A stretch of 64,000 bases of DNA, from positions 11,983,391 through 12,047,390 of the forward strand of contig NC_092657.1 in assembly GCF_032118995.1 (NCBI RefSeq), written 5' to 3'. The DNA comes from Asterias amurensis. Taxonomy: Eukaryota; Echinodermata; Asteroidea; Forcipulatida; Asteriidae. Positions 19,891-31,099 of this stretch are shown here, in pieces. The position numbers and the translations under genes were made by a program. Under the pieces are notes generated by a model that made no database searches, was not told where the DNA came from, and was given only the letters and a program-made list of their open reading frames with translations. Position 1 is the stretch's first letter. Each line of letters opens with the position of its first letter.

Positions 19891-20271
19891 GACTGTAAGA
19901 ACACTATTGGTAATTGTCAAAGACTAGCCTTCACAGTTGGTGTATCTCAACATAAGCATTAAATAACAAACCTGTGAAAATTTTAGCTCAATCGGTCATC
20001 GAACTTGCGAGATAATAATGGAAGAAAAACACCCTTGTCACACGATGTTGTGTGCGTTTAGATGGTTGATTTCGAGACCTCAGGTTCTAAATATGAGGTC
20101 TCGAAATCAAATTCGTGGAAATTACGTCTTTCTCTAAAACTATGGCACTTCACAGAGAGCCGTTTCTCACAGTGTTTTATACCATCAACCTCTCCCCATT
20201 ACTCGTCACCAAGTACGGTTTTGTGCTAATCATTGTTTTGAGTAATTACCAATAGTGTCCACTGCCTTTAA
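19891..20271 (+). mobile_element. MITE family 1 (copy 5)
   Basis: Right end intact (CCAATAGTGTCCACTGCC, then TTTAA at 20267-20271). The left end is degraded to GACTGTAAGAACACTATTGG, with the TTAA lost. The central GATTTCGAGACCTCA/TGAGGTCTCGAAATC palindrome is intact. Confidence 0.88.
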
Positions 20272-20574
20272 CTGTGGTAAATTTAATCTATGGAAATAAC
20301 TTCGTATAAATGAGATCATACTTAGGCATAACACACATTTGTATGTTGGAGAAACCCGACCTACCCTAAAAATACGGCCGACCCTGAGTATTTTAATTAT
20401 GTGTTAAATGGAATAAATTTAATGATTACAATTTATTACATACATAAAAACAAAATAAAGGTCATAAAGCACACTATTAAATAGCAAATTTTGCTGTGTG
20501 TATCCTTGTTGTATGTTGTGGTCGTGTATACTACCAGCGTAAACAATTAGAAAACATGTCATTTTCGTTGCTGG

Positions 20575-20645
20575 AAAGGAAAAAAAAAAGATTATTATTA
20601 TTATTATTTTTTATTTATTTTTATTTTTTTTTTGGGGGTGGGCAT
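20575..20645. repeat. TTA/T-tract/G-tract low-complexity run
   Basis: (TTA)n, (TTTA)n and poly-T followed by GGGGGTGGG; the same architecture as 9620-9690. Confidence 0.8.
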
Positions 20646-20769
20646 TACGCCAATATGACATAATTTTGTTATGCCTTATCAAGGAAGCCATATCTGAATT
20701 GTTCAGCTCTAGTGTTTCAAAGCTTAGCATTAGTAATCCTAGGCAGATGTTAAGTGCAAGCAAGGTGTT

Positions 20770-21492
20770 ACTCTACCTGGTTCCTCAACTGTATAAATTG
20801 CTAACAAAATAAACAAACAATTTACGTCCATTGCAGTTGATATTCCTACCCTAGACCTCGATAATTTACTTGCTAACTTACCGTCTGCATCATCGGTCAC
20901 CGCTGTATCACCTCAAATGTTTTTTTAACAAGCTAAAAAAGGTCAAGTTCGGTAAATTTGGAGGGCCAGACTGCCTTCCACCACGCATAATTAAAGAGGT
21001 TGCCTATGAGGTATGTCTTTCTTTAGCCACGATTTTTAATTGTTCTCTTTGTGAAGGTGTAGTTCCTGATGAAAAAGGCTTTTTGTTGAACCGGTCCCAA
21101 AAAACCGAGGTGTTTGAAGTTTGGTGTATAATGAATCCTTAGTGCAGACAGTCTTTCATTGACAAAGGATCCTCTACATCCCACTGTTTGTTCAAACTCC
21201 TGGACGATAAACGAGCCTTGTTGATGTAAGGCGGACGTGATAGAAGTGTACCAAACCTTATAGTGTAGTAGCATTGTGTCCGCCATAGCTCATAAATGCT
21301 TATTGTTTTCTTGACAAACTAACGAATTATGCTGTGTTGATAGCCATCGATTTTAGTAAAGGGGTCGATAGAGTTTACCACAATTTATTATAGTTAATAA
21401 TAACTTGGTTAAGCTTGTATTTGGAACCAAATTTAATTCCTTCATTTTTTTATCAGATCGTCTTCAGGCTGTTAGATATAAGGGTGGTACTT
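20770..21492 (+). pseudogene. LINE (same CR1/jockey-like family) RT fragment
   Basis: Plus-strand translation with frame shifts gives DIPTLDLDNLLANLPSASS, then FGGPDCLPPRIIKEVAYEV, then IFNCSLCEGVVP, and after several breaks SDRLQAVRYKGG at about 21453-21488. These match the minus-strand copy at 4147-4815 motif for motif. Many frameshifts and stops; it stops before the YVDD box. An old, dead insertion. Confidence 0.85.
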
Positions 21493-21782
21493 CTGAAAAA
21501 AAAAAACGAAAGTATTAAAATGAAAAATAAACTGTTTGGAAAAGAAGGGTGAAATCATACATGTAGCCTGCAGAGAAATGTTGGTGAATAGGGAGGAGAG
21601 TGTAGGCACGCAGACAGTTCTGATTGATATTTTCCCAGGACATGGGTGCATCAAACAACTTGTTTGTAAAGGCCTTAAGACAAGCAGAAAAAGTAAAACC
21701 GGTACATACGGTGTAAAATAAAGAGCACTTTTATGGGACAGGCTATTCTGAAACCTGTGCCTCCCTAGTTGTTGCCACCCTT
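21493..21782 (+). other. Short open frame (21536-21721), uncertain
   Basis: A 61-codon frame (MEKKGEIIHVACREMLVNRE... SKTGTYGVK) ends directly at an AATAAA. Its composition looks more protein-like than the surrounding noise, but I recognise no family and no splice partner, and it lies just outside the duplicated block. It could be the last exon or relic of a gene. Confidence 0.2.
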
Positions 21783-21938
21783 TTGTTGCCTCCCCGTTGT
21801 TGCCTCCCTATTGTTGTTGCCCCCGGCTGTTGTTGCCTCCTCGTTGTTACCTCTCCAGCTGGTACCTTTTTAGGTGTTGCCCACTGTTCCTCCCAACATG
21901 TGTCCCACTTGTTGATGCCTCATTTAACTTCCTTAGAG

Positions 21939-22739
21939 CACCGCTGTTCAGAGCTCTACATCGAGTGCCAAATAGTTTTGCGCATGCGCGAGATTTTCAG
22001 AAAGTCCAACATTAGATAAATTATTCACAGCAGTGACCCCATCGCTGTTTTGTGCATGTTTCTATGACTTTAACGATGAGTTTTATTGGCGTTTGTGAGT
22101 AAAATTGAATTTCCCTGATATTAAAACAATGTTTGTTGTAGAGGAAAATTATTATTCTATCAAATTATTCCGTTTATATAGCAGCAAACCCTCTGGATTA
22201 ATTAAAATCAGTGGGATTCCACCAACGTTTTTCTGACGCGGCCCACATGTTTCACATACAAACTAAACAAACGCATACAATGCACAATGTTTATTACAGT
22301 TTGCACACGTCACAAAAAGCGCAATTGCCCAATGCTTGTGTACATTACTCTTGATAAAAATGCTTCACCAGAGCGTCGTCATGTGTTACAAAAATAAACA
22401 GGGAATTGTTTTCAAAGGGTTTGCTCTCTCAATTTTGAGTGGAAAACATTAGTTGTTATATATTTCTTACGTGTGAGGTCTATTTCTCAACAAGAAAATT
22501 CACATTACGTAGATTTTGAAGGATCAATTCGACTCAAAATCCGACCATCGCAACTAACTTCATTGCATATTCATGTTTAGTTTTCCATCTTGGCTTTTAA
22601 TTGGTCAAAATTCGCGATGACCCCAGATCGTTTTCAACGGTTGAAAGGCTATGTTTTGTTTACGATTTTGACTCAAGAGAGCGCTCGTCAACAACTTCGC
22701 ACATGCGCAAAACTAACTGCCAGCGAGTAAGCAGCGGTG
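21939..22739. mobile_element. Non-autonomous DNA transposon, present only in copy A
   Basis: 801 bp with terminal inverted repeats CACCGCTG.../...CAGCGGTG and a second inverted block TAGTTTTGCGCATG near both ends. It is flanked by AGAG on both sides. Copy B has a single CTTAGAGCACTGTTAAC at the same place (about 36560), that is, the empty site. No transposase frame. A hAT-like origin is possible, but a 4-bp duplication is short for hAT, so I leave it unclassified. Confidence 0.82.
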
Positions 22740-23513
22740 AGAGCACTGTTAACTATACTGTCGTTGTGTGGTTATCTTCTTCACAAGAATTGTATCCATG
22801 TAGAGCACCATCCACCTTACACTTTCCCACTGAGAATAAAAGGTATTTACCAGCATAGGTCCTCTCTGCCGTCAATGGTTATTATGCTATACATGTACTT
22901 ACAAACTACCTTGGAGGTTATTAGAGAAGCTACTTTGACAAATTTTCTGATACACTTCAGTCTGCACATTCGGATGATATAACGCTTTGAAACAAGCTGT
23001 GCTGTTAAGGGAGCATCTTTTTACTGACATGTTGACCTTTGACCTTGGGTGGAATTATTCAACCAAAATAATTCACTAACTATTTATTACACTGTCATGG
23101 TACCACGTACAATGCATTTGAGTGCAGAAAACCAATTAACTGCATGTTTAACCCCCTTGATATTTGACCTAGTTATTTGGAAAGGGTCAATCGAGTAAAC
23201 AAATATGTTAATTAGATTCTCAAGGTCAGGTTTCTATTCACCCCTAACACTAACCTTGTCCATAAAATGAATAGTTTTAAAGATAATTGACCTTAAAGAT
23301 TGCTAATTACCACCTAATTTAACTATGCAAATTAGTTCACTTCTGGCTTGAAACCCTTGTCCAATTTTGGATATGTCATCATTAACCACCCAAAAAACAA
23401 GAATCAACAATAAAACAAACTTTTGGAATTAGTGTGACTCAATAGTCTAAATCTGGTCCTCTATATGGTGTAAGGGGTATGAATGCGCTGCCGGACGGTG
23501 TACGGCTGCCGGG

Positions 23514-23661
23514 GTATTTTTTTTCCTAGGAAGAACGTGGGCAAATAACATAAAATGTTCCAATTTAAGTAACTGTCAAATTTGTTCTAATTTGAATAGC
23601 CGTTACTTAAATTGGACCATTTTATGTTAATTGCCCACGTTCGTCCTGGGAAAAGAAATAC
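23514..23661. mobile_element. Foldback element, family 4, absent from copy B
   Basis: The arms TAACATAAAATG/CATTTTATGTTA, GAACGTGGGCAA/TTGCCCACGTTC and the terminal TATTTTTTTT/AAAAGAAATA make a near-complete palindrome of about 148 bp. The paralogous site in copy B (about 37440-37465) reads straight from CTACCGGG to TCGAGCCGG without it. Confidence 0.85.
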
Positions 23662-23697
23662 GCGAGCCGGACAAGCCTCGCTCAATCAGTACGGTGT

Positions 23698-23900
23698 TTA
23701 AGGAACACGTTGCCTTGGATCTGACGAGTTGGTGTTTGAAAAGCGTTTGTAACTGTTTTTTTTATAAAATGCATATGGGTAGAAAGATATTGTAAAAGTA
23801 GAATACAATGATCCACAAAAACATGCCTCGAAATTGCACGGTTTTCCTTTTACCTCGTCGACTAACACGGTCGACCATTTTTGGGAGTCAAATTTTGGAC
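23698..23900. mobile_element. TTAA foldback element, family 2, left half only
   Basis: Begins (TTA)AGGAACACGTTGCCTTGG and runs to the exact centre (GGGAGTCAAATTTTG), where it jumps to flanking DNA. Copy B retains the complete hairpin (37491-37880). The right half was therefore deleted in copy A. Confidence 0.85.
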
Positions 23901-24830
23901 TAGCATCATAAGTACAATGTAGGTGGTAGATTTGTCCATGAATTGGAAGCTGCTTTACTATAAGTGTAACGTTGTAGTGTATTATGGCAAGAGTTAGTTT
24001 ATGTAATTGATCTTTACTTGTAGTTGTTGTTCAGCAACACGCCATCTTCTACCGTCTTGTATGTTTTCGGCCAAGACATTATTTTCGATCCCCAACTTTT
24101 ATTTACCGCGAGAAACGTAATGAATAGTATGTCTACATTAAAGACAAAATAAACAGCTGGGTTTCTTATCTCATCTGGTCTATAATGGGGGAAAACCGAA
24201 TGTTATTAAGTATTTGTGCTTCAAGGGGATGGGGTGTGTTGTACTGTCATAAAATGCCCAACATCTAAGAGTTCCAACCAAGTAGCCATCTTGCCGAAAA
24301 CCCATGACACCTGGATTATTTTTTAACCTTTCTCAAACACATTTCACTCACTGTATGGTGTAATTTTCTTCCTTCTATTTCTAAATCTATGAGTGATGCA
24401 TTAAACGCGGTTGTTTTGTCTTTTTGAAAGCTTCTGTAGTTGTGTTACGAGGTGCTGTTGCAAGTTACACGCCAGTGATTTTCAGCAACTTATAGTACAC
24501 CACTTTATTTTACTAGGGTATGGATTTCTCCCTCGCCCGCCGCCATTGTCAATTTTGTTTGCAACAGCCACGGCTTTTTTACGTCGACGAGCACATGTGC
24601 GAGTGCTTGCAGAACGTTGTGATTGACATAGCAGCGAGAGTTTAGAGGTCAACAAACAACCAATGAGAATGGGTTGTTAGTCAACATTCTGCGCCTTGAA
24701 CACCCAGTAGGGTGGATATGTGCGCATTACAAGTCTTATTACTATTATTATTATTATTAACATTAGCATAATGAGCTCCGCCCTAAATGTTGGCAGATAC
24801 AAAACCATCAAGGCGCTACTTAGAAAGTAC
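23901..24830. other. Intergenic, no gene recognised
   Basis: The first 390 bases are shared with copy B; the rest is unique. Short open frames only. AT-rich, with a small (TTA)n run near 24735-24760. Confidence 0.5.
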
Positions 24831-24833
24831 CCA

Positions 24834-24931
24834 TGTACCGTACATGTACCGTACATGTACGTACATGTACCGTACGTGTACCGTACGTGTACCGTACGTG
24901 TACCGTACATGTATCATACGTGTACCATACA
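24834..24931. repeat. 11-bp minisatellite TGTACCGTAC(A/G), nine units
   Basis: Nine near-identical units, each containing the palindrome GTAC twice. Unit 3 is one base short and units 8-9 carry T/A variants. Open in several frames on both strands (repeating Tyr-Arg-Thr-Cys-Thr-Val-type peptides), which explains several overlapping open frames here. Confidence 0.92.
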
Positions 24932-25496
24932 AATGGTACATATTACGATGTGTACATACGCTGTACACGTATTATATGCAATGTGTTATGTATGGGGGTG
25001 CGCTGGCGGAATTCAGTGATGGGGACTGGGATTTGGCAGGTCGCGGCTGGCTGTTGCGCCTTGATCCAGGCTCATTTAGGTAAGACCTTGTTCGAATCTA
25101 CAGGCAATGGCTCCCACCAAAACAAAAACAACAACTTTCGGTATGCAAACAAAATAAGCCCCTCAAAAATGTAGGACTGGTCGTTACACAAATAGTTGCA
25201 TCCCATCCTATGTCCCAGCACTCAACAATGGCTGTTGTTTTTTGTTCACTCAGTTGGTAAGCCTTTTGTCCCCATCCCTTCCCGTTGTTCCTTTAATGTT
25301 ACTTGCCGTGCATATTTCTTTTATCATTTTTTTTTTCACTGGCACTAGCCAGTTTGCCTTTTTAATGAATAAAAACAAATTGTATTTCCTATTGGTTTTT
25401 CTTTTATTTTTAACATGTAATTTTTTTAAGAATATCTGTATTTTAAAGTCTATTCAACTTATAGCTGCGATATTTGTTTGTGTTTTAATAAACCAA
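24932..25496. other. Intergenic, no gene recognised
   Basis: No domain or splice-supported exon. A T-rich stretch with hydrophobic open frame at 25242-25559 overlaps repeat DNA at its end and looks spurious. Confidence 0.45.
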
Positions 25497-26400
25497 TATT
25501 CATTAATACCTCTGACAGTTTCGCTATTCCTGTTTGTGAAGAGCGCTTCACGTGGGTAGTTTAAACCTTTGATAATGACCAGTGTTTTTAACCGGTTGTT
25601 AGCGGAAATTCCGCGCTAGTCTTGATGCAAGACGTGTCTCGTTACGGGCGATACAGACGCTGTCGGTGAGTTGGCCGCGCGCGCTGTGTGTGAAAGGAAA
25701 ACCAGAACGTGTTGCACCAAGACTATGCGCGCATTCGCAAGAACGGAACCGGAAACTGTCGGAAATAGGCATGCAACATACGGAGACCATGGATGTATAA
25801 ACGGAAATACAGAGCTCAAGCACGTCGGAAACGGATAAATTTTAGAGAGTTTCTTACTTTATTAAAGGCAGTAGACACTATTGGTAACCACTCAAAATAC
25901 TGTTATGCATAAAACCTTTCTTGGTGACCAGTAATGGAGAGAGGTTGATGGTATAAAACATTGTGAGAAATGGCTCCCTCTATAAGTGCCATAGTTTTCG
26001 AGAGAGAAGTTATTGTCCACGAATTTGATTTCGAGACCTCTAATTTAGAACTTGAGGTCTCGAAATCAACTATCTGAACGCACACAACTTCGTGTGACAA
26101 GGGTATTTTTGCTTTCATTATTATCTTGGAAGTTCAATGACCAGTTGAGCTCATATTTTCACAGGTTTGTTATTTTATATGTTGAGATACAACAGGTGAA
26201 AAGACTGGTCTTTGACACTTACCAATAGTTTCCACTGCCTTTAAGCCTTTTATCCAAACATGTATTTATAAATGGGAATAAAAAGGTATATAGTAGTTCT
26301 TTCACGGCCGTTTAAGACCTTGTAGGGTCGAATTGCTGTGTGATAAATTTGACCTTACCTGTTTCAAATGACCGTGAAAAAACTAGTCGCTGCCCTTTTA
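25497..26400 (+). mobile_element. Interspersed repeat family 6 (copy), split by a MITE
   Basis: The head TTAATACCTCTGACAGTTTC and GCGCTTCACGTGGGTAGTTT, the middle (GGTGAGTTGGCCGCGC, CACCAAGACTATGCGCGC) and, after the MITE, the tail (AAATGGGAATAAAAAG and an inverted GTCATTTGAAAC region) follow the order of the uninterrupted copy at 55840-56340. The MITE at 25862-26244 lies between TTTCTTACTTTA and the tail. Confidence 0.75.
25862..26244 (-). mobile_element. MITE family 1 (copy 6) nested in family 6
   Basis: Full length in reverse orientation with TTAA at 25862-25865 and 26241-26244. The uninterrupted family-6 copy has a single TTAA (ATTAAC in plus orientation as TTCATTAACA read on the minus strand, about 56015-56030) at the matching position. 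Confidence 0.9.
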
Positions 26401-27068
26401 TTTCCTTAATAATACTAATAATTCCCTCTTAAGCAAAATCGTATGTAAAAGAGAGTTCATTGGTTCGACATCTTGTCCTCCCTGAAATCACAATTCGTTC
26501 GTCAATGATTATATTGTCTCGCACTTGGGCTTTTGAATTTAATTGAATTCAATTGCTTAATTAATCAGGTAAAAACAATGCATTTAATTTAAATTCCACT
26601 TGTACAGCAACAGAAAACAATTTAACTATAAAAAATCGCACAGGATATACCAACATACCAAACAAACTATAGGTTTTCTCACCAAATTTCGGAAAAAGAG
26701 CAGCCAATTTAACCACCAAGCTATTCTATTTCGCACGAAATCGAATGCCACTGAAAAGGGTCATTCGATTTCGTTTTATGATTCGTCGAAGGTAATGTTA
26801 CGTCATTCGATTTAACAAAACAATCCTTCAATTTAACAATTCATCAAAGCAGCATTCAAATTCGCAAACACTTCTTGATGCATGTGATTCTCATAAAAGA
26901 ATGACGATACACTAAATTGAACGAAGTGCTAAAGGAATTTGACTCAACTCAAAACGAAATTGAATGGCTGAATTCTGAATTTGAATAGCAGTAACAACTG
27001 GGGAGGCAAAACAGCTTTAATTCGAACGCATGGAAATGAAATTGGCTGCTCATTTGACGAATTTGACC
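26401..27068. other. Intergenic, no gene recognised
   Basis: AT-rich with recurrent ATTCGATTT/TTCGAAT-type words but no clear period or element. No coding signal. Confidence 0.45.
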
Positions 27069-27176
27069 GAGAAAACCTATAATATTTCACAGGCTTGTTA
27101 TTTTATGTTTCTGTTGGGATACACCAAGTGAGAAGATTGGTCTTTGACAATTACTAAACGTGTACTTTCCCTTTAA
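27069..27176 (-). mobile_element. MITE family 1 terminal fragment
   Basis: The last 108 bp of a reverse-orientation copy: TTCACAGGCTTGTTATTTTA, GGTCTTTGACAATTAC and CCTTTAA. Confidence 0.75.
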
Positions 27177-28310
27177 ACCAGATGACGCCCTCTCTGGCGA
27201 GCAGATTTACCGATCGGCCTGCAGGGGCCGCAAACATAGACCGGACTCATGTATTTATCCACAATGATATAGACAGTGATTAAATTGGATACAATGATAT
27301 CAATAAACAAATGCAGTGACTAAAATCAACCGTATTTTGTTATGTGTTTGTTTTGATTTTGACGACCAATCAAAAACATATACGAGAAGTTTACTTTCGG
27401 TCGTCTGCATGCTGCGTCCACGTACATGTACGTGTGTACTATATAGCAGTACACGTGAATGCATTTGCATTAACTTGCATGTAATGTTGCTGTATAATTT
27501 GACTGCATATCAACGTGAGATGAATGAAGGTCAAAGGTGAAGATGCATACCAGCTGGAGGGCAGATAGGGACTCGCGGTGGCGCCCCCTACCGGTCGATC
27601 GACACTGCCGCTACATAATTCCTACATCATATTGTGGGTGTATAGGTCTATTGTAGTTTTGCCGACTGCATTACAATCGTCTCCTGCATGGAAAACACAA
27701 TTGAAAGAGCAAATCAATTTACACTAGCGGCTAAGAAAAACCAGTTGAGCAAAGTGGATTTAATAAAAACACGACAATTGGTGCAATAGCTGGCATCCAT
27801 ACCTTCACGTTTTGTTTACCGCACAAATGACAGTCTCTACACTATAGTCCAGACATTATTTAATATGACGTCGGACAAATTACAACAGTTAATCTCACAG
27901 GCTAAATTTCCAGGTTGTTGAAAACTACAAGTTTGTTTTTGAAAAATCGACAAGTTACACAGTCTCAACTTTATAGACTGTTAGTACAAAAACAATTGTT
28001 GGGATACCAACACAATTAAATGGAAGGTTGGAATAACTGGACTTCAGGTAACTGGTATCATCTCACTTTGCAGCCCCCCCCCCCCCCCCCCAAACAATAA
28101 AATAAAAATAAAATAAAATAAAATAAAAATAAAAATAGAAGAACCAACGGAACCAAACTTCTTCTGTCAGAGAAAAGAAAAACATTGTCACCTATTCCCC
28201 TTAAATGAAACACATGACCCAGAAAGTGGTTGGACAATTTGTTTTTGTTTTTATGCCATCCGATTAAAACAAGCGTATGTCTGGAACGCTTTTATCAATA
28301 CATCCCCATT
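27177..28310. other. Intergenic with C-tract/A-rich run at 28076-28136
   Basis: No gene. A run of about twenty C followed by (AAAAT)n at 28074-28136. The region 24294-28314 has no counterpart in copy B. Confidence 0.5.
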
Positions 28311-28731
28311 CTGTCTTTAAATTAAATGTAAATCCATGACCTACTTAGAAATGGAAGTTATTTGTTCAAGATTCCTCTAGTTGCAAGGCGCACGGTCCAT
28401 TTAAGACCGGTTCGGCAACCGTGACACGATTGTCAAACGATTACAGTGGCAAACGATTCAGCAGCAGTTGTGAGACGATTGGGGGATAGGTTCTTCAAAC
28501 GCTTCAGGGCGCTGAGCTTGTCCGGTCGTCCGGAGTCCGAACAAAGGGGCTATAATCGGATTACTGTCCATTGTGTTGGGATTATAGCTTGACTGTTGCA
28601 CTCATCCAATGATTCAACATTTTGCTCTACAGGTACTTCGCTAGATTTAGTAGGGAGCATGGCCCAAACACTATTTATTTGGAAGCAAGAAGTTCAGAGA
28701 TCTATCTGTTTGTATTGTTATATATTTATAT

Positions 28732-29081
28732 TTAAAGACACTGGACACTATCGGTATTTTTCAAAGTACAGTCTTCTCACTTAGTGTATCTCAACATGTG
28801 CATAAAATAACAACCTGTGTACATTTGAACTCAGTAGGTCGTCGAAATTACGAGGTAATAAGGAAAGAAATAAACACCCTTGAAAATTTTTCTGAGGTCT
28901 CGTAATCAACTTCATTTATTTTAGTGGAAATTACTTCTTTCTCTAAAACTACCGTTACTTCAGAGGGAGCCGCTTCTCACAATGTTTTATAATACCAACA
29001 GCTCTCCGTTGCTTGTTACCAAGTATGTTTTTATGCTAACAATTATTTTGAGTAATAACCAATAGTGTCCAGTCCCTTTAA
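28732..29081 (+). mobile_element. MITE family 1 (copy 7)
   Basis: TTAA at 28732-28735 and 29078-29081 with variant ends AGACACTGGACACTATCGG. The first half of the central palindrome is deleted, leaving TGAGGTCTCGTAATCAAC. Its paralogue in copy B is 38705-39015. Confidence 0.88.
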
Positions 29082-29084
29082 TAT

Positions 29085-29470
29085 GGTTTAATTTTGGTTC
29101 TTCAATGGAATAAATATATTTGAGATTCAATGTAAGTTCGTGTCATAGCGTGATACTGTCAAGACTAATGTGTTTGCATTTAATCGGTTCGTTCATTTAA
29201 TTCCAGGTAAAAAGCCGTCATAAACTAATTTTGTTCAATCCTATGAAAGAAAACAATCACCATTACAATTTCCAGTACCTGTTAACGAGAGGCACCTATT
29301 GTTCCCTAATGACTCGGCACTTCGGACCTGAATTAATTTGTGTTCCACCAGCGACATTATTGAAAAGTACAATCACTCTACGTAAATGTCAAGCTTGCGT
29401 ATCTTTGGAAGTAAATTTGAATCACGATTTGAGACATTTTCTGCAAGAGTCTCGGAAATGTTATATATTT
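29085..29470. repeat. Unit U, copy 1 (six copies in the window)
   Basis: A conserved roughly 350-bp block: GTGTCATAGCGTGATACTGT, AATCGGTTCGTTCATTTAAT, TTCCAGGTAAAAAGCCGTCA, CAGTACCTGTTAACGAGAGG and CACCTATTGTTCCCTAATGA. It recurs at about 33215-33550, 36055-36400, 39030-39390, 41045-41400 and 43870-44215, all in the same orientation. The function is unknown to me. Confidence 0.85.
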
Positions 29471-29809
29471 TTGCCAAACTCAGGCGATCGGGTAGGGTTT
29501 AATAATAACCAGTTGATAAATAATTGGAAAAACATCTTACGTGAGCTGTATGAACTGAATGGGGGCCAGCTCAGGCTAGACAGGCTCTTTTTGTTATTGT
29601 CTAACGCTTGCTTGGCGGTCAGGGCACAATATCCACGAAAAACAGCAGGGTGCCTTATCAATCGATGGCGTCACCGTCAGCCAATCACCGTGCAGGGAAA
29701 CCATGTGTCTAACGGTTGTTTTTACGTAACAGTAATGTTGGACTACCGGTGGAAATCGCTGTATCCTGACGATCCGGTCTCGCTTTTAACATTTCCAGGA
29801 AGAATATGA
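29231..29809 (+). other. 192-codon open frame overlapping unit U, probably fortuitous
   Basis: The longest frame in copy A. The translation (MFNPMKENNHHYNFQYLLTR ... SLLTFPGRI) resembles nothing I know. The homologous frames at 33330, 36180, 39150, 41165 and 43985 are broken by stops and frameshifts, so selection on a protein is not supported. The tail overlaps a CCAAT/CRE-like block (about 29665-29700) that also recurs near 31195 and 39590. Confidence 0.2.
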
Positions 29810-30156
29810 AATAATCCGTTTTTGTATACTTTGTTTTGAACTGTTGGCGACATTCATAACGGGAAAACTTGTCGTGTTTTTGTTACTTTCATCTTTTTGT
29901 AGTATTTTTTTACGTACAACCGGTTCACATTTAACTGCACTTTTTTCACATTCAAATTTACTGCTTCAAATTGTCATAAAAGTCCGAAAATTTCAATCGA
30001 AACAGGATTTTAAAGCAGCCATTTGTTCCTCTTAACTGTGAAAAACATGCTCCAGATTGTAGAAACCAATCTAGTTTTGTTAAGCTAACAGTTAAAAAGT
30101 TTATAAATTCCAGATATTTGTTGGCAATATAACACACATTTTGTCATGTTTGTAGT

Positions 30157-30335
30157 CCAAGGGAAAAACAATCTATCCCCTCCTCTTTCTTTGCTTGGTT
30201 TGAGCAGCAAAGGATATACAAATCAATCCCTTCCTCTTTTCACCTAGGTTTGAGGAGCAAGGGATAAACAATTCTATCCCCTCATATTTTTGGCTGGGAT
30301 TGAGGAACAAGGGATATACAAATATATTCCTTGAC
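30157..30335. repeat. Tandem repeat, about 49 bp x 4
   Basis: Units begin near 30161, 30210, 30260 and 30308. Each contains CAAGGGATATACAAAT-type sequence followed by CTATCCCCTC and a TTGG.TTGAGGAGCAA segment. Confined to copy A; the region is deleted in copy B. Confidence 0.8.
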
Positions 30336-30896
30336 CTAAATTATGTCAATTCGAACCACAATTAAACTGTTTTCCCAATAGTGAAGTACATAATTGTTAA
30401 TACAAAGGTGTGCGTATTTTGTTTATATGGTATGATGCAGCAATACGTATGAGTACGCAATTTGGCGAATTTATTTGCTAAAAAAATGAATAAATAAAAA
30501 AAGGTAAATCATTTTATTTTAAGTTCACCAGGTTCTAACTTTGCGACTCAAGCAATATTTTATGAAGACAAATAGCATGATTTTAACATTCTATAGACAA
30601 CTTAAAAACGAAAATACTTTGTATTTAGTAAATGTGAACCTGTTGTACAAAATTCTCTTTGTAAAATCTGAGTTGCACCAATTTTGTTCATACAAAACGA
30701 CAGACATGCTCTGCATTTCAATGTACTGTTACATATTTTCTGTCGATACATTTCAGATAAGGCCGAAAAAAGACTGAATTGACCAATTAAATTTTCACAC
30801 AGAGGTCACGCACAAAAACCGATGCATAATTTGCAGATTAAAGGAAAGGAAATTTAGTGAGTTCCGGGTAGACTGACCACACACATCGTTTTTCGC
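30336..30896. other. Part of a local duplication (with 31490-31700)
   Basis: No gene. GAGTTGCACCAATTTT, GACATGCTCTGCATTTCAAT, ACATTTCAGATAAGGCCGAA and GAGGTCACGCA recur at 31495-31650. Together with the CCAATCACCGTGCAGG block (29685 and 31225) this shows a roughly 0.9-1.5 kb tandem duplication inside copy A. Confidence 0.65.
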
Positions 30897-31088
30897 TTAA
30901 AGGCCCGGTCACACAGGCCCCGATAACAAGAACGAAAACGAGAACGATTAAAATGCACGCTCGCGATTGGTTGAATTGCTCCACGCAGAATACGCCCACG
31001 CTCATTCAACCAATCGAGGGCGTGCATTTTTATCGTTATCGTTTTCGTTTTCGTTCTCGTTATCGGGGCCTGTGTGACCGGGCCTTTA
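30897..31088. mobile_element. Foldback MITE, family 3 (AGGCCCGGTCACACAGGCC ends)
   Basis: Inverted arms of about 80 bp: AGGCCCGGTCACACAGGCC, then CGATAAC and GAACGA/AAACGA hexamers; the right arm is the complement. A left TTAA (30897-30900) and right TTAC (31086-31089) suggest a mutated TTAA duplication. The loop contains GATTGGTTGAATTGC and its complement-like CATTCAACCAATCG. No protein is encoded. Confidence 0.88.
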
Positions 31089-31099
31089 CTCTTCTAGAA

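Noticed and set aside
24677..25174. Five overlapping frames with Tyr-Arg-Thr-Cys-Thr-Val repeats
   Set aside because: Products of the 11-bp minisatellite at 24834-24931 read in several frames.
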